DNA of 64,000 nt. It comes from Desertivirga arenae (lineage in GTDB: Bacteria; Bacteroidota; Bacteroidia; Sphingobacteriales; Sphingobacteriaceae). The notes under the pieces were generated by a model that made no database searches, was not told the DNA's origin, and saw nothing but the letters and a program-made list of their open reading frames with translations. Where the stretch lies: contig NZ_JAFEWE010000013.1 in assembly GCF_017355785.1 (NCBI RefSeq), forward strand, positions 118,136-182,135. The letters run 5' to 3'. This document shows positions 36,925 to 44,814 of this stretch, one piece after another (position 1 is the first letter of the stretch; each line of letters opens with the position of its first letter). The translations under genes were made by a program, and so were the position numbers.

Positions 36925-37959
36925 ATGCAGGAAAAAATCAACCAATATACTTCGGAAATAAGTGCCTTTGAACCAAAGTCAGTAGATGAACTTGAAGCTT
37001 TTCGCATCAGGTTCCTGGGAACAAAAGGGATTATTAAAGATCTTTTCGATGAGTTCAAAACAGTTACTCCAGAAGAAAAAAGGCTTTTGGGGAAGGTTTT
37101 GAATGAATTCAAGAAGCTCGCCGAAGAAAAACACCAGTCATTTAAAGAGCAGTTCGAATCGGGCATTCATTCGGGCGAAGCGAAGCAGGATTTAAGCTTG
37201 CCTGGTGAAGGTTTTGAAGTGGGATCACGTCATCCGCTTTCCCTTGTAAGAAAGGAGATCATTGAAATTTTCAAAAAACTAGGCTTTAACGTTGCTGAAG
37301 GACCAGAGATTGAAGATGACTGGCATAACTTCTCCGCGCTGAACTTTCCAGAAGAACATCCGGCAAGAGATATGCAGGATACCTTTTTTATTAAAAAAGA
37401 TGCCGGTAATGGTGATATAGCGCTGCGTACACATACATCATCAGTACAGGTGAGGATGATGGAGAATGGCCAACCGCCATTTAGAGCAATAATGCCAGGA
37501 CGGGTTTACAGAAACGAAGCTATTTCTGCAAGGGCTCATTGCTTTTTTCACCAGGTAGAGGGCTTATATGTTGATGAGAACGTCTCTTTTGCTGATCTGA
37601 AGCAAACGCTTTTTTATTTTGTACAGGAACTGTATGGCGAGGGAACTAAAGTTCGCTTCAGACCATCCTATTTCCCATTTACAGAGCCTTCAGCAGAGAT
37701 GGATGTTTCATGTTCAATCTGTAAAGGTGCCGGATGCCAGATGTGTAAGCACACTGGATGGGTAGAGATCCTGGGTTGTGGTATGGTAGACCCTAATGTG
37801 CTTGAAAATTGCGGAATTGATAGTAAAAAATATACAGGATATGCGTTTGGTATGGGTATTGAACGTATTACTAACCTGAAGTATCAAATAAAGGATCTTC
37901 GTTTGTTTTCAGAGAACGATGTACGGTTTTTGAAACAGTTTCAAAGCGAATTGATTTAG
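36925..37959 (+). CDS. pheS: Phenylalanyl-tRNA synthetase alpha subunit
   Basis: Catalytic subunit of the (alpha-beta)2 enzyme charging tRNA-Phe. The 344-residue protein has an N-terminal coiled-coil arm (about 1-90) for tRNA binding and class II aminoacyl-tRNA synthetase motifs: motif 1 HPLSLVRKEI, motif 2 in RPSYFPFTEPSAEMDV/ FRAIMPGRVYRNEA and motif 3 GYAFGMGIERI. pheT is not adjacent here, as is common in Bacteroidota. The start is supported by the promoter seven bases upstream. Confidence 0.97.
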   Translation: MQEKINQYTSEISAFEPKSVDELEAFRIRFLGTKGIIKDLFDEFKTVTPEEKRLLGKVLNEFKKLAEEKHQSFKEQFESGIHSGEAKQDLSLPGEGFEVGSRHPLSLVRKEIIEIFKKLGFNVAEGPEIEDDWHNFSALNFPEEHPARDMQDTFFIKKDAGNGDIALRTHTSSVQVRMMENGQPPFRAIMPGRVYRNEAISARAHCFFHQVEGLYVDENVSFADLKQTLFYFVQELYGEGTKVRFRPSYFPFTEPSAEMDVSCSICKGAGCQMCKHTGWVEILGCGMVDPNVLENCGIDSKKYTGYAFGMGIERITNLKYQIKDLRLFSENDVRFLKQFQSELI

Positions 37960-37980
37960 GTTCAGGTTAGAGCAATAGCG

Positions 37981-38421
37981 ATGAAAGGACATACATCAAA
38001 GATTACAATTCAAGGCCTGATAAGGCTCATTGCTATTGTCCTTGTTTCTAGTATTTTTCTCGCATGCGGAAAGGATTCGCTTGGTATCCCTGATGTTCCT
38101 GTAGATTATCGGATCTCAGTACAAGAGTTTAATATAAGAAATAAGAACGGGATTCTTGTTGTGAGCGGGCATGGCGTAGCGGGATTGATCATAACAAAAA
38201 ATAGTGGTGCCTACCTGGCATTCGATCGCTGCAGTACGGTAAACCCTGAGTCCCGTTGTCCTGTAAATCCTGAAGAAAGCGGACTTACTGCAATAGATAC
38301 CTGCAGTGGCGGTGTCTTTTCACTATATGACGGTGCTCCCGTTAAAAGTCCTGCAAAGAAGAACCTTCGACAGTACTCCGTCTATATTACTGGCGGTTCC
38401 TTAATTCAGGTTAGCAATTAA
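37981..38421 (+). CDS. Lipoprotein with Rieske-like domain lacking the usual ligands
   Basis: A 146-residue exported protein with a lipobox-like IFLACGK (cysteine near residue 29). The mature part follows the outline of a Rieske ferredoxin fold: ISVQEFNIRNKNGILVVSG, AYLAFDRCSTVNPESRCPV, then CSGGVFSLYDGAPVKSPAKK and LRQYSVYITGG. The loop patterns GGVFSLYDGxPVxxPAxxxLRQY are typical of Rieske proteins. The C-x-H and C-x2-H pairs are not present, so it probably does not hold a standard 2Fe-2S centre. It starts 21 bases after pheS and precedes a TetR gene by two bases. Confidence 0.7.
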   Translation: MKGHTSKITIQGLIRLIAIVLVSSIFLACGKDSLGIPDVPVDYRISVQEFNIRNKNGILVVSGHGVAGLIITKNSGAYLAFDRCSTVNPESRCPVNPEESGLTAIDTCSGGVFSLYDGAPVKSPAKKNLRQYSVYITGGSLIQVSN

Positions 38422-38423
38422 GT

Positions 38424-38999
38424 ATGGAGACAGATAAGATAAGAGAAGAAATTATCCGTTCTGCACAGGATCTTTTCCGTAAATATGGCTATCATAAAAC
38501 CAGTGTTAACGAAATTGCAAAGAGGGCCAAAATTGCGAAAGCTACTATTTACAAGTATTTTGAGAGTAAGGAAGTATTACTGCATACCATCCTTATGGAC
38601 TATCTCCGCATAAGTGTGAATGAGATTATTGAAAATACTAACGAGGAAACTAATAAGTCTGCCTACATAAGTAATCTTATTCTTAAAACGAGCAGGCTTT
38701 CTTATGCTGTTTGTAACGAATTTATAGGTTGGGATTTTATCAGGGAGAACACGAACTCTCAGGAATTTTTGAAGACTCTATCTGATGATCTTGAAAAGTT
38801 ACTTATAGGTTCATTTCTTGAAACGCATATGTTTCAGCAAGAGGAAAATAGTATAGAGAAATTGAACTTCTTAATCAAAGCAAGTAAAAGCATTGTCTTT
38901 TCCTTTGCTTTTACATCCGTCAGCGATTCTGACGTAAGGAAGAACTTTGTAAGCTTTCATAAGGAAATTTTGCCTTATTTGGTAAAAGCTGCAATTTGA
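38424..38999 (+). CDS. TetR/AcrR family transcriptional regulator
   Basis: A 191-residue one-component regulator. The N-terminal helix-turn-helix (about residues 10-55: AQDLFRKYGYHKTSVNEIAK, AKIAKATIYKYFESKEVLL) is a classic TetR DNA-binding domain; the rest is a helical ligand-binding domain of unknown specificity. Two bases separate it from the Rieske-like lipoprotein gene, so they are probably co-transcribed. No obvious operator palindrome was seen nearby. Confidence 0.93.
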   Translation: METDKIREEIIRSAQDLFRKYGYHKTSVNEIAKRAKIAKATIYKYFESKEVLLHTILMDYLRISVNEIIENTNEETNKSAYISNLILKTSRLSYAVCNEFIGWDFIRENTNSQEFLKTLSDDLEKLLIGSFLETHMFQQEENSIEKLNFLIKASKSIVFSFAFTSVSDSDVRKNFVSFHKEILPYLVKAAI

Positions 39000-39026
39000 A
39001 ACCTCCTTAAATAATCAAAAAAACGA

Positions 39027-39614
39027 CTAAAAACTCTTCATTTTTTTCAGCAGGCTTTCCACTACTTTTGGGAAATGAGTATGCTCCAGCTGTTGTCCTT
39101 TAAACTTGATCATCTCCAGGTCATCACCTTTTTCAATTTTGAATCTTGATTGGTGGATAATTTCTCCTTCATCAAAGTGTTCGTTCACAAAGTGAATGGT
39201 AATACCAGATTCTTCCTCTCCATTTGCTAATACGGCCTTATGAACGTTATCACCATACATTCCCTTTCCACCATATTTAGGAAGCAGGGCAGGATGAATA
39301 TTAATGATCTTATTAGGAAAGGCCTTTAAAAGATTTTCCGGAACAAGCCATAAAAAGCCTGCTAATACAATGATATCTATTTCAAGGCTTTTCAATAAAT
39401 TCACTACAGAATTGGTCTTATAGAACTCGTACCTGTCAAAAACGTGAGTCGGAATTTCAAAATTATCAGCACGTTGCAGCACGTAAGCATCCGGGTTATT
39501 TGTAAGTACAATAGCCACTTCAGCCTCATTGTGCTTTTTAAAATGTTCCATTATTTTTTGAGCATTAGAGCCCGATCCTGACGCGAAGATTGCTATGCGT
39601 TTTTTGATATCCAT
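39027..39614 (-). CDS. purN: Phosphoribosylglycinamide formyltransferase (10-formyl-THF dependent)
   Basis: Formylates GAR in purine synthesis. The 195-residue protein has the N-terminal FASGSGSNAQKI, the catalytic N-x-H in IINIHPALLPKYGGKGMYG near residues 99-117 and the catalytic aspartate in NEHFDEGEII. Length is typical. It is a single gene with a -7 box at 39629-39636, convergent with the TetR gene. Confidence 0.95.
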   Translation of the reverse strand: MDIKKRIAIFASGSGSNAQKIMEHFKKHNEAEVAIVLTNNPDAYVLQRADNFEIPTHVFDRYEFYKTNSVVNLLKSLEIDIIVLAGFLWLVPENLLKAFPNKIINIHPALLPKYGGKGMYGDNVHKAVLANGEEESGITIHFVNEHFDEGEIIHQSRFKIEKGDDLEMIKFKGQQLEHTHFPKVVESLLKKMKSF

Positions 39615-39628
39615 AATTCAGCGGTGAG

Positions 39629-39636
39629 CAAAGATA
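39629..39636 (-). promoter_or_regulatory. Promoter -7 element of purN
   Basis: TATCTTTG on the minus strand, 14 bases before the purN ATG at 39614. Confidence 0.5.
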
Positions 39637-39751
39637 TGTTGTAAACAGTTGTTAATATCGAATTAAAATTGAAAAAAACAAATAGAATTTGCCTCTGTAG
39701 ATACTAAAAGCTTAAAAAAGAGCTACCTAGAAGAAAACTAAATTTTGAATT

Positions 39752-40312
39752 ATGCCAAGACTAAGTAACAGAAGGATTGCAATTTTAACAGAGACCGGTT
39801 TCGAGGAAGTAGAATTGACAAGTCCGCTTCAAGCCTTGCAGGAGGCTGGTGCGACTGTTCAGGTGGTATCGCCACAACAAAGTACAGTGAGAGGAATGAA
39901 AGATCATGAATGGTCGATTGAGGTTCCCGTCGACTTGAATATTGCTCATGCAAATCCGGATGATTTCGATGGTTTACTTCTTCCTGGCGGTGTTTTTAAT
40001 CCCGACCAGTTAAGACAAAATCAGCAGGCAATAGATTTTATCAAGGCTTTTTTTAAGACAGGAAAGCCCGTAGCTGCAATCTGTCATGGCCCTCAATCTT
40101 TGATCACTGCCGAAGTTGTAAAGGGCAGGCGTTTAACTTCTTTCCCCTCTATTGCTGTCGATTTGATAAATGCAGGAGCAGAATGGTCAGATGCCGAAGT
40201 GGTAGTAGATCAGGGACTGGTAACCAGTCGCAACCCTGGAGATCTTCCCGCTTTCAACAAAAAAATGGTAGAGGAATTTGCTGAAGGAGTGCACGCGGGT
40301 CAACACGTCTGA
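39752..40312 (+). CDS. DJ-1/PfpI family protein
   Basis: A 186-residue class I glutamine-amidotransferase-fold protein of the PfpI/YhbO/YraA group, known as stress proteins with protease, deglycase or related activities under debate. The nucleophile elbow is C111-H112 in AAICHGPQSLI, and the conserved glutamate is in ETGFEEVEL near residues 14-21. It faces the zinc alcohol dehydrogenase gene across a strong hairpin and belongs to a small stress-flavoured group. Confidence 0.92.
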   Translation: MPRLSNRRIAILTETGFEEVELTSPLQALQEAGATVQVVSPQQSTVRGMKDHEWSIEVPVDLNIAHANPDDFDGLLLPGGVFNPDQLRQNQQAIDFIKAFFKTGKPVAAICHGPQSLITAEVVKGRRLTSFPSIAVDLINAGAEWSDAEVVVDQGLVTSRNPGDLPAFNKKMVEEFAEGVHAGQHV

Positions 40313-40330
40313 AATAAAATAATAGATAAT

Positions 40331-40362
40331 AGGAAAGCCGCCTCGAACTAAGCGGCTTTCCT
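40331..40362. terminator. Bidirectional terminator
   Basis: AGGAAAGCCGC (40331-40341) and GCGGCTTTCCT (40352-40362) form an 11-base-pair stem between the convergent PfpI and alcohol dehydrogenase genes. Confidence 0.85.
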
Positions 40363-40374
40363 AACTCTTTTATT

Positions 40375-41550
40375 TTACATGTTAGGCAGAAACACTGCTC
40401 TCATGCAATTATCCGTTTTATCATTGAACATTCCATAGGCTTCGGGCCCGGCTTCCAGTGGCATTGGGTGTGTTAAAAGAAAAGAGGGATCAATTTTATC
40501 CTGAAGGATCAGATCGATCAGCATTTGAACATAGTGTTGACCGTGCATTTGACCACCCCTCATAGTTAAACCCTTATTCATCATTACCCCCATGGGGAAT
40601 TTGTCTATCAGGCCCGCGTAAACACCCACAACAGAGATAGTTCCTCCTTTTCGGCAAGCCATTATTGCTTGTCGCAAAACTGCAGGCCTGTCTGATTCGA
40701 GCCTTAGTTTCTGTTTAGCCTTATCATAAATCTGCTCTATCCCGGTAGTTCTTGCTTCCATACCTACGGCATCTATACACACGTCGGGGCCTCTGCCGCC
40801 TGTAGCTTCCTTCAACGCGTCCAAGATATCTGTACTTGTATAATCCAGTGTTTCTGCTTTCGAAAACTTTGCTGCAGCTTGTAGCCGATAATCGAAGCTG
40901 TCTATCGCAATTACTTTTTCGGCACCCATTAAATAGGCTGTTTGAATTGCCATTTGTCCAACTCCTCCTGCTCCCCATACCGCTACAACATCACCTGGCT
41001 TTATATTTCCCATTTCTGCAGCCATATAACCCGTAGGCATAGCATCAGAAATAAAAACAGCCTTTTCATCAGGCACTTCCTCCGGGACCACAAAAGCACC
41101 GTTATCAGCAAAAGGTACCCTGATATACTGCGCGTGACTTCCGGCATAGCCGCCAAATAGGTGTGAGTAGCCAAATATGCCAGCAGTTGAATAATTGTAG
41201 GCCTTTTCCTGCATAATAGCATGGGGATTGCTATTATCACACAAAGACCAGGACCCACTACTACAGTAATGACACTCCCCGCAACCAATCACGGATACTA
41301 CAACCACACGGTCACCCTTTTTAAGTTTCCTTACATCTTTACCTGTTTCAACCACCTCGCCCATGAACTCGTGGCCAATAATATCTCCTTCACGCATAGA
41401 GGGTACAAATCCATTATAGAGATGAAGGTCAGAGCCGCAAACAGAGCTCATTGATACTTTTATAATGGCATCACGGGAGTTTAGGATAGTAGGATCTGGT
41501 ACAGTTTCTACTCTGAGATCTTTAACTCCGTTCCAACAAAGAGCTTTCAT
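40375..41550 (-). CDS. Zinc-dependent alcohol dehydrogenase (MDR superfamily)
   Basis: A 391-residue medium-chain dehydrogenase. Catalytic zinc ligands are C38 (SSVCGSDLH) and the H60-E61 pair (IIGHEFMG); structural zinc cysteines are near residues 90, 93, 96 and 104 (GCGECHYCSSGSWSLC). The Rossmann motif is VWGAGGVGQMA. The length and the insert after the structural zinc resemble glutathione-independent formaldehyde dehydrogenase-like enzymes; the substrate is not known. The SRPBCC fusion gene lies 53 bases upstream on the same strand, so an operon is likely. Confidence 0.93.
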   Translation of the reverse strand: MKALCWNGVKDLRVETVPDPTILNSRDAIIKVSMSSVCGSDLHLYNGFVPSMREGDIIGHEFMGEVVETGKDVRKLKKGDRVVVVSVIGCGECHYCSSGSWSLCDNSNPHAIMQEKAYNYSTAGIFGYSHLFGGYAGSHAQYIRVPFADNGAFVVPEEVPDEKAVFISDAMPTGYMAAEMGNIKPGDVVAVWGAGGVGQMAIQTAYLMGAEKVIAIDSFDYRLQAAAKFSKAETLDYTSTDILDALKEATGGRGPDVCIDAVGMEARTTGIEQIYDKAKQKLRLESDRPAVLRQAIMACRKGGTISVVGVYAGLIDKFPMGVMMNKGLTMRGGQMHGQHYVQMLIDLILQDKIDPSFLLTHPMPLEAGPEAYGMFNDKTDNCMRAVFLPNM

Positions 41551-41603
41551 ATTTTTTGAGTTTCAAAAAGGTTGATAATTTTTTCCATTCGCCGTGCCGA
41601 TAC

Positions 41604-42353
41604 TTACTTTCTTCCTGAAGGTTGTCCGGTGGTTGTTGGTACTTCGCCAGCTTCAATATATTGCTTAAAGTTCCTTACATCTTCGCGAATAATGTTTTCT
41701 GCTACAGGATTGAAAAGCTTAGCGATACCTGTGGCAATACCACCTACGGGAGCATGATAACTGAATACTACCTGCACCTCTGTACCCCGACCGCCAGGCG
41801 CATCTTTAAACTCCACCTTCCCGGCATTTTCTATTACCGAACCTTCTAGCGCACTCCATCCGATAAATTCATTTTCACGTTCTTTGACTATCTGAGCGTC
41901 CCAGCTTACTGATGGTAAGTATGAGCCAAACTTTGCCTTCCAGTGTGAATGTTTTTCATCAGTCTGCGTTACTGATTCCAGGTGACGCATAAATAGAGGC
42001 AGGTTTTCCAGTTTGCGCCAGAATTGGTAAACCTCCTCCCGTGGTTTGTTAACAGTAAAATATTGTTTTATGTTGATATTCTGTGGCCTCACTCCATCAG
42101 TCCCTGTTCGTTCGTAAATTGGGCAGTGACCACTTGCTCCTCTGGCAAATAACACACTACCAGCAACTAGTTTAGAAGCTGCCGCTACGGGATGTCCTAC
42201 CAGGCTTTTGATACCACTATAGATCAGGAAAGTTCCTGCAATTACAGAAAAGATACGCTCAGGTGTATTTACATTTATAACCTGAGGATCAGTCATCATA
42301 CCAGTATGATCTTTACCAGTGTTGCGGTACATATCAGGATAAATTATAGCCAT
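41604..42353 (-). CDS. DUF2892-SRPBCC fusion protein
   Basis: From the ATG at 42353 a 249-residue protein. The N-terminal part (about 25-85) has the YgaP-like DUF2892 pattern with two hydrophobic segments (NTPERIFSVIAGTFLIYSGI... AGSVLFARGASGHCPIY). The C-terminal 150 residues are a SRPBCC/polyketide-cyclase (coenzyme Q-binding) domain (QYFTVNKPREEVYQFWRKLE). A TTG at 42374 would add seven residues. The combination is seen in stress-related gene sets; what the SRPBCC pocket binds is unknown. It leads the alcohol dehydrogenase gene. Confidence 0.88.
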   Translation of the reverse strand: MAIIYPDMYRNTGKDHTGMMTDPQVINVNTPERIFSVIAGTFLIYSGIKSLVGHPVAAASKLVAGSVLFARGASGHCPIYERTGTDGVRPQNINIKQYFTVNKPREEVYQFWRKLENLPLFMRHLESVTQTDEKHSHWKAKFGSYLPSVSWDAQIVKERENEFIGWSALEGSVIENAGKVEFKDAPGGRGTEVQVVFSYHAPVGGIATGIAKLFNPVAENIIREDVRNFKQYIEAGEVPTTTGQPSGRK

Positions 42354-42397
42354 GTTTTTTAGGTTTTTTGTCAATGTTTAATTCGTTCTTTCTCAGC

Positions 42398-42456
42398 AAT
42401 AAAAACACGCATTGTCTTTATCTCTGTCCGAGTTTCTGGTCAGGCGTGTTTTTATT
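42398..42456. promoter_or_regulatory. 13-bp inverted repeat upstream of the SRPBCC-ADH pair
   Basis: AATAAAAACACGC at 42398-42410 and GCGTGTTTTTATT at 42444-42456 are exact inverted copies with a 33-base interval, 45-103 bases before the SRPBCC start. It may be an operator or a hairpin; the spacing is large for a terminator. Confidence 0.45.
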
Positions 42457-42607
42457 ATCAACGCCCAGCTTATTATTGAGTTTAACTTATTTTTAAATTC
42501 CAGACAATCTGCGGGAAATACTGTTATGGTTAAGAATGAATAGAAATTGTCATTTAAGCACCTACTTGGAGATAATCTAATACATATACTTGTTGACGGA
42601 ATTATAA

Positions 42608-44647
42608 ATGAAAAAAGCCATCCTCTTTATCCTTGCATTGATTTTTCACAATTCGTATGGTCAGCACCTCAGAGACAGTTCGTCATTAAAGGAAGTGCAT
42701 GTAAAAGCTTATTTTACAGAGCAGCCTTTGTTGAAAGTTCCTTCTTCTATAAGTGTTATTCCTGGTACCGCCCTTCAGGATCAGAATCCCTTTTCTCTGG
42801 TACCTTCGGTAAACACTATGCCAGGAGTCAGGATGGAAGAACGTTCCCCGGGCAGCTACAGGTTCTCAATCAGGGGTAGTTTGTTGCGGTCTCCATTTGG
42901 TGTAAGAAATGTGAAAGTTTACCTTGATGATTTTATCCTGACGGATGCTTCAGGCAACTCTTATCTGAACCTGATCGATCCGCGAGCAGCTTCTTCTATA
43001 GAAGTGATAAAGGGTCCTGAGGGAAGTATTTATGGTCCAAATACTGGTGGCGTGATTTTGGTTCGCCCATTTGTGGGGGAAGACAGTCTCTATATTAATG
43101 CATCCCTGGGGGCTGGATCATACAACACCCTTAATCAGCATTTATCCTTTTACAAACAAAACCGGAAGTTTAGGATAGGAATCCATGAGGGCTTCCTTAG
43201 GTCTGATGGGTATCGACAACAGAGCCGTTCAGAACGTAAGTACATTCATTTAACACCCGAATGGAATTATTCTCCTGTATCAAAATTAAAGAGTCTCTTG
43301 CTTTTTTCCGATCTGCGCTATCAAACTCCCGGAGGTTTAACCCTTTCACAGTTTGACAATAGTCCGGATAGTGCGCGGAGACAGGCAATAGTTCAAAAAG
43401 CGAATGTAGCTAATAAAACGTGGCTTGCAGGACTAGCACATGAATTGCAAATTAGTCCAAGGTTAAAACATGTTGTATCCCTTACTGCTTCCGGAACAGA
43501 CTTTGAAAATCCTGCTATTGCAAATTATGAAATAAGAGATGAGAGTTCTCTTGGACTAAGGACTTACCTTGAGTTTGATAGTAAGCAGTTCATTTTCCCT
43601 TTTAGCTTTCAGTTAGGCTTTGAGGGTCAGCAGACAAAAATGCTGAAGGAAAACTTTGCAAATGAGACAGGTATGAAAGGAGTGCAACAGCAGGGAGCTG
43701 ACCTCAAAGCCCAGCAGCGCTTTTCATTTGCTCATTTTTCAGCAACTTTATCGAAACAATTATCAATTGAGTCAGGATTAAGCATTAATCACTACCGTTA
43801 TAATTATGGCTCACTTTTTCCTGAAAGATCAGCAGTATTGAGGCGCAGTTTTCAAGATGAACTAATGCCACGTTTTGCAATTTTGTACAGGCCGGTTTTT
43901 TCTCTTAGTTTCAGAGCTTCTCTCAGTCGCGGTTTTTCTCCACCCTCCTTAGAAGAGGTAAATCCCTCCGGAACGGCAATCAATACAGTTATCCAGGCAG
44001 AAAAAGGTTGGTCACGGGAGTTGGGTTTCCGGCTGTCTCTCCTTAACAACCGGGTTTACTGGGATGCCGTGTATTTTAATTATAGGCTTAATGATGCCAT
44101 CGTAAGAGGAATTAATCCCAACGATACAGATTATTACGTTAATGCTGGTAAAACCGATCAACAAGGATTAGAATCCGAATTGTCTGTTCAACTACTGCCT
44201 TTCAGCCAAACCAGGGTGGTAAGGTCAATACAATTTAAAAATAGCCTGACACTTAATCATTTCCGCTTTAAGGAGTATATTTTCAACCGTAACGGCCTCA
44301 AGGATTATTCCGGAAATGAGTTAACTGGAGTTCCGTCAAAAACGATTGTATCCTCTGTTAAGGTCAGTTTTCCCTCCAGTATCTCGTTTTTTGTTCAACA
44401 TAGCTATACTTCCGAAATACCTTTAAACGATGCTAATACAGCTTACGCCGCTACTTATAACCTAATTAGTGCTCGTCTTTCCCTGAAATCCGTAAGCAGA
44501 AAATATCCAATAGGTTTGTACGCCGGTGCTGATAATCTGCTTAATCAGAACTATAGTCTGGGGAACGATCTTAATGCAGCTGGTGATCGTTTCTATAATG
44601 CTGCTCCTAAAAGGAATTATTATTTTGGTTTAACCTATAACTACTAA
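42608..44647 (+). CDS. TonB-dependent outer membrane receptor
   Basis: A 679-residue active-transport receptor. Signal peptide MKKAILFILALIFHNSYGQ, a possible TonB box region, a plug domain (about 35-155: SISVIPGTALQDQNPFSLVP, GVRMEERSPGSYRFSIRG, IEVIKGPEGSIYGPNTGGVI) and a C-terminal beta-barrel ending YYFGLTYNY. There is no N-terminal carboxypeptidase-like domain and no SusD partner, so it is a stand-alone receptor of the FecA/siderophore or cofactor type rather than a polysaccharide system. Ligand unknown. Confidence 0.92.
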   Translation: MKKAILFILALIFHNSYGQHLRDSSSLKEVHVKAYFTEQPLLKVPSSISVIPGTALQDQNPFSLVPSVNTMPGVRMEERSPGSYRFSIRGSLLRSPFGVRNVKVYLDDFILTDASGNSYLNLIDPRAASSIEVIKGPEGSIYGPNTGGVILVRPFVGEDSLYINASLGAGSYNTLNQHLSFYKQNRKFRIGIHEGFLRSDGYRQQSRSERKYIHLTPEWNYSPVSKLKSLLLFSDLRYQTPGGLTLSQFDNSPDSARRQAIVQKANVANKTWLAGLAHELQISPRLKHVVSLTASGTDFENPAIANYEIRDESSLGLRTYLEFDSKQFIFPFSFQLGFEGQQTKMLKENFANETGMKGVQQQGADLKAQQRFSFAHFSATLSKQLSIESGLSINHYRYNYGSLFPERSAVLRRSFQDELMPRFAILYRPVFSLSFRASLSRGFSPPSLEEVNPSGTAINTVIQAEKGWSRELGFRLSLLNNRVYWDAVYFNYRLNDAIVRGINPNDTDYYVNAGKTDQQGLESELSVQLLPFSQTRVVRSIQFKNSLTLNHFRFKEYIFNRNGLKDYSGNELTGVPSKTIVSSVKVSFPSSISFFVQHSYTSEIPLNDANTAYAATYNLISARLSLKSVSRKYPIGLYAGADNLLNQNYSLGNDLNAAGDRFYNAAPKRNYYFGLTYNY

Positions 44648-44814
44648 TACCCGGCTTTCGGTTTGGTAACTAAGAATGATCTATTCTTTGTAAATGAAAT
44701 TATAGGATGAATTTTTTTGTATAGAAAGAAATTATTTTTCTCTATTTAATTGGATAGGTTATATTTAACGGTTCGATTGATGAGTTTTTCGTAAAGCTTC
44801 CTGCGGGATAAAAA

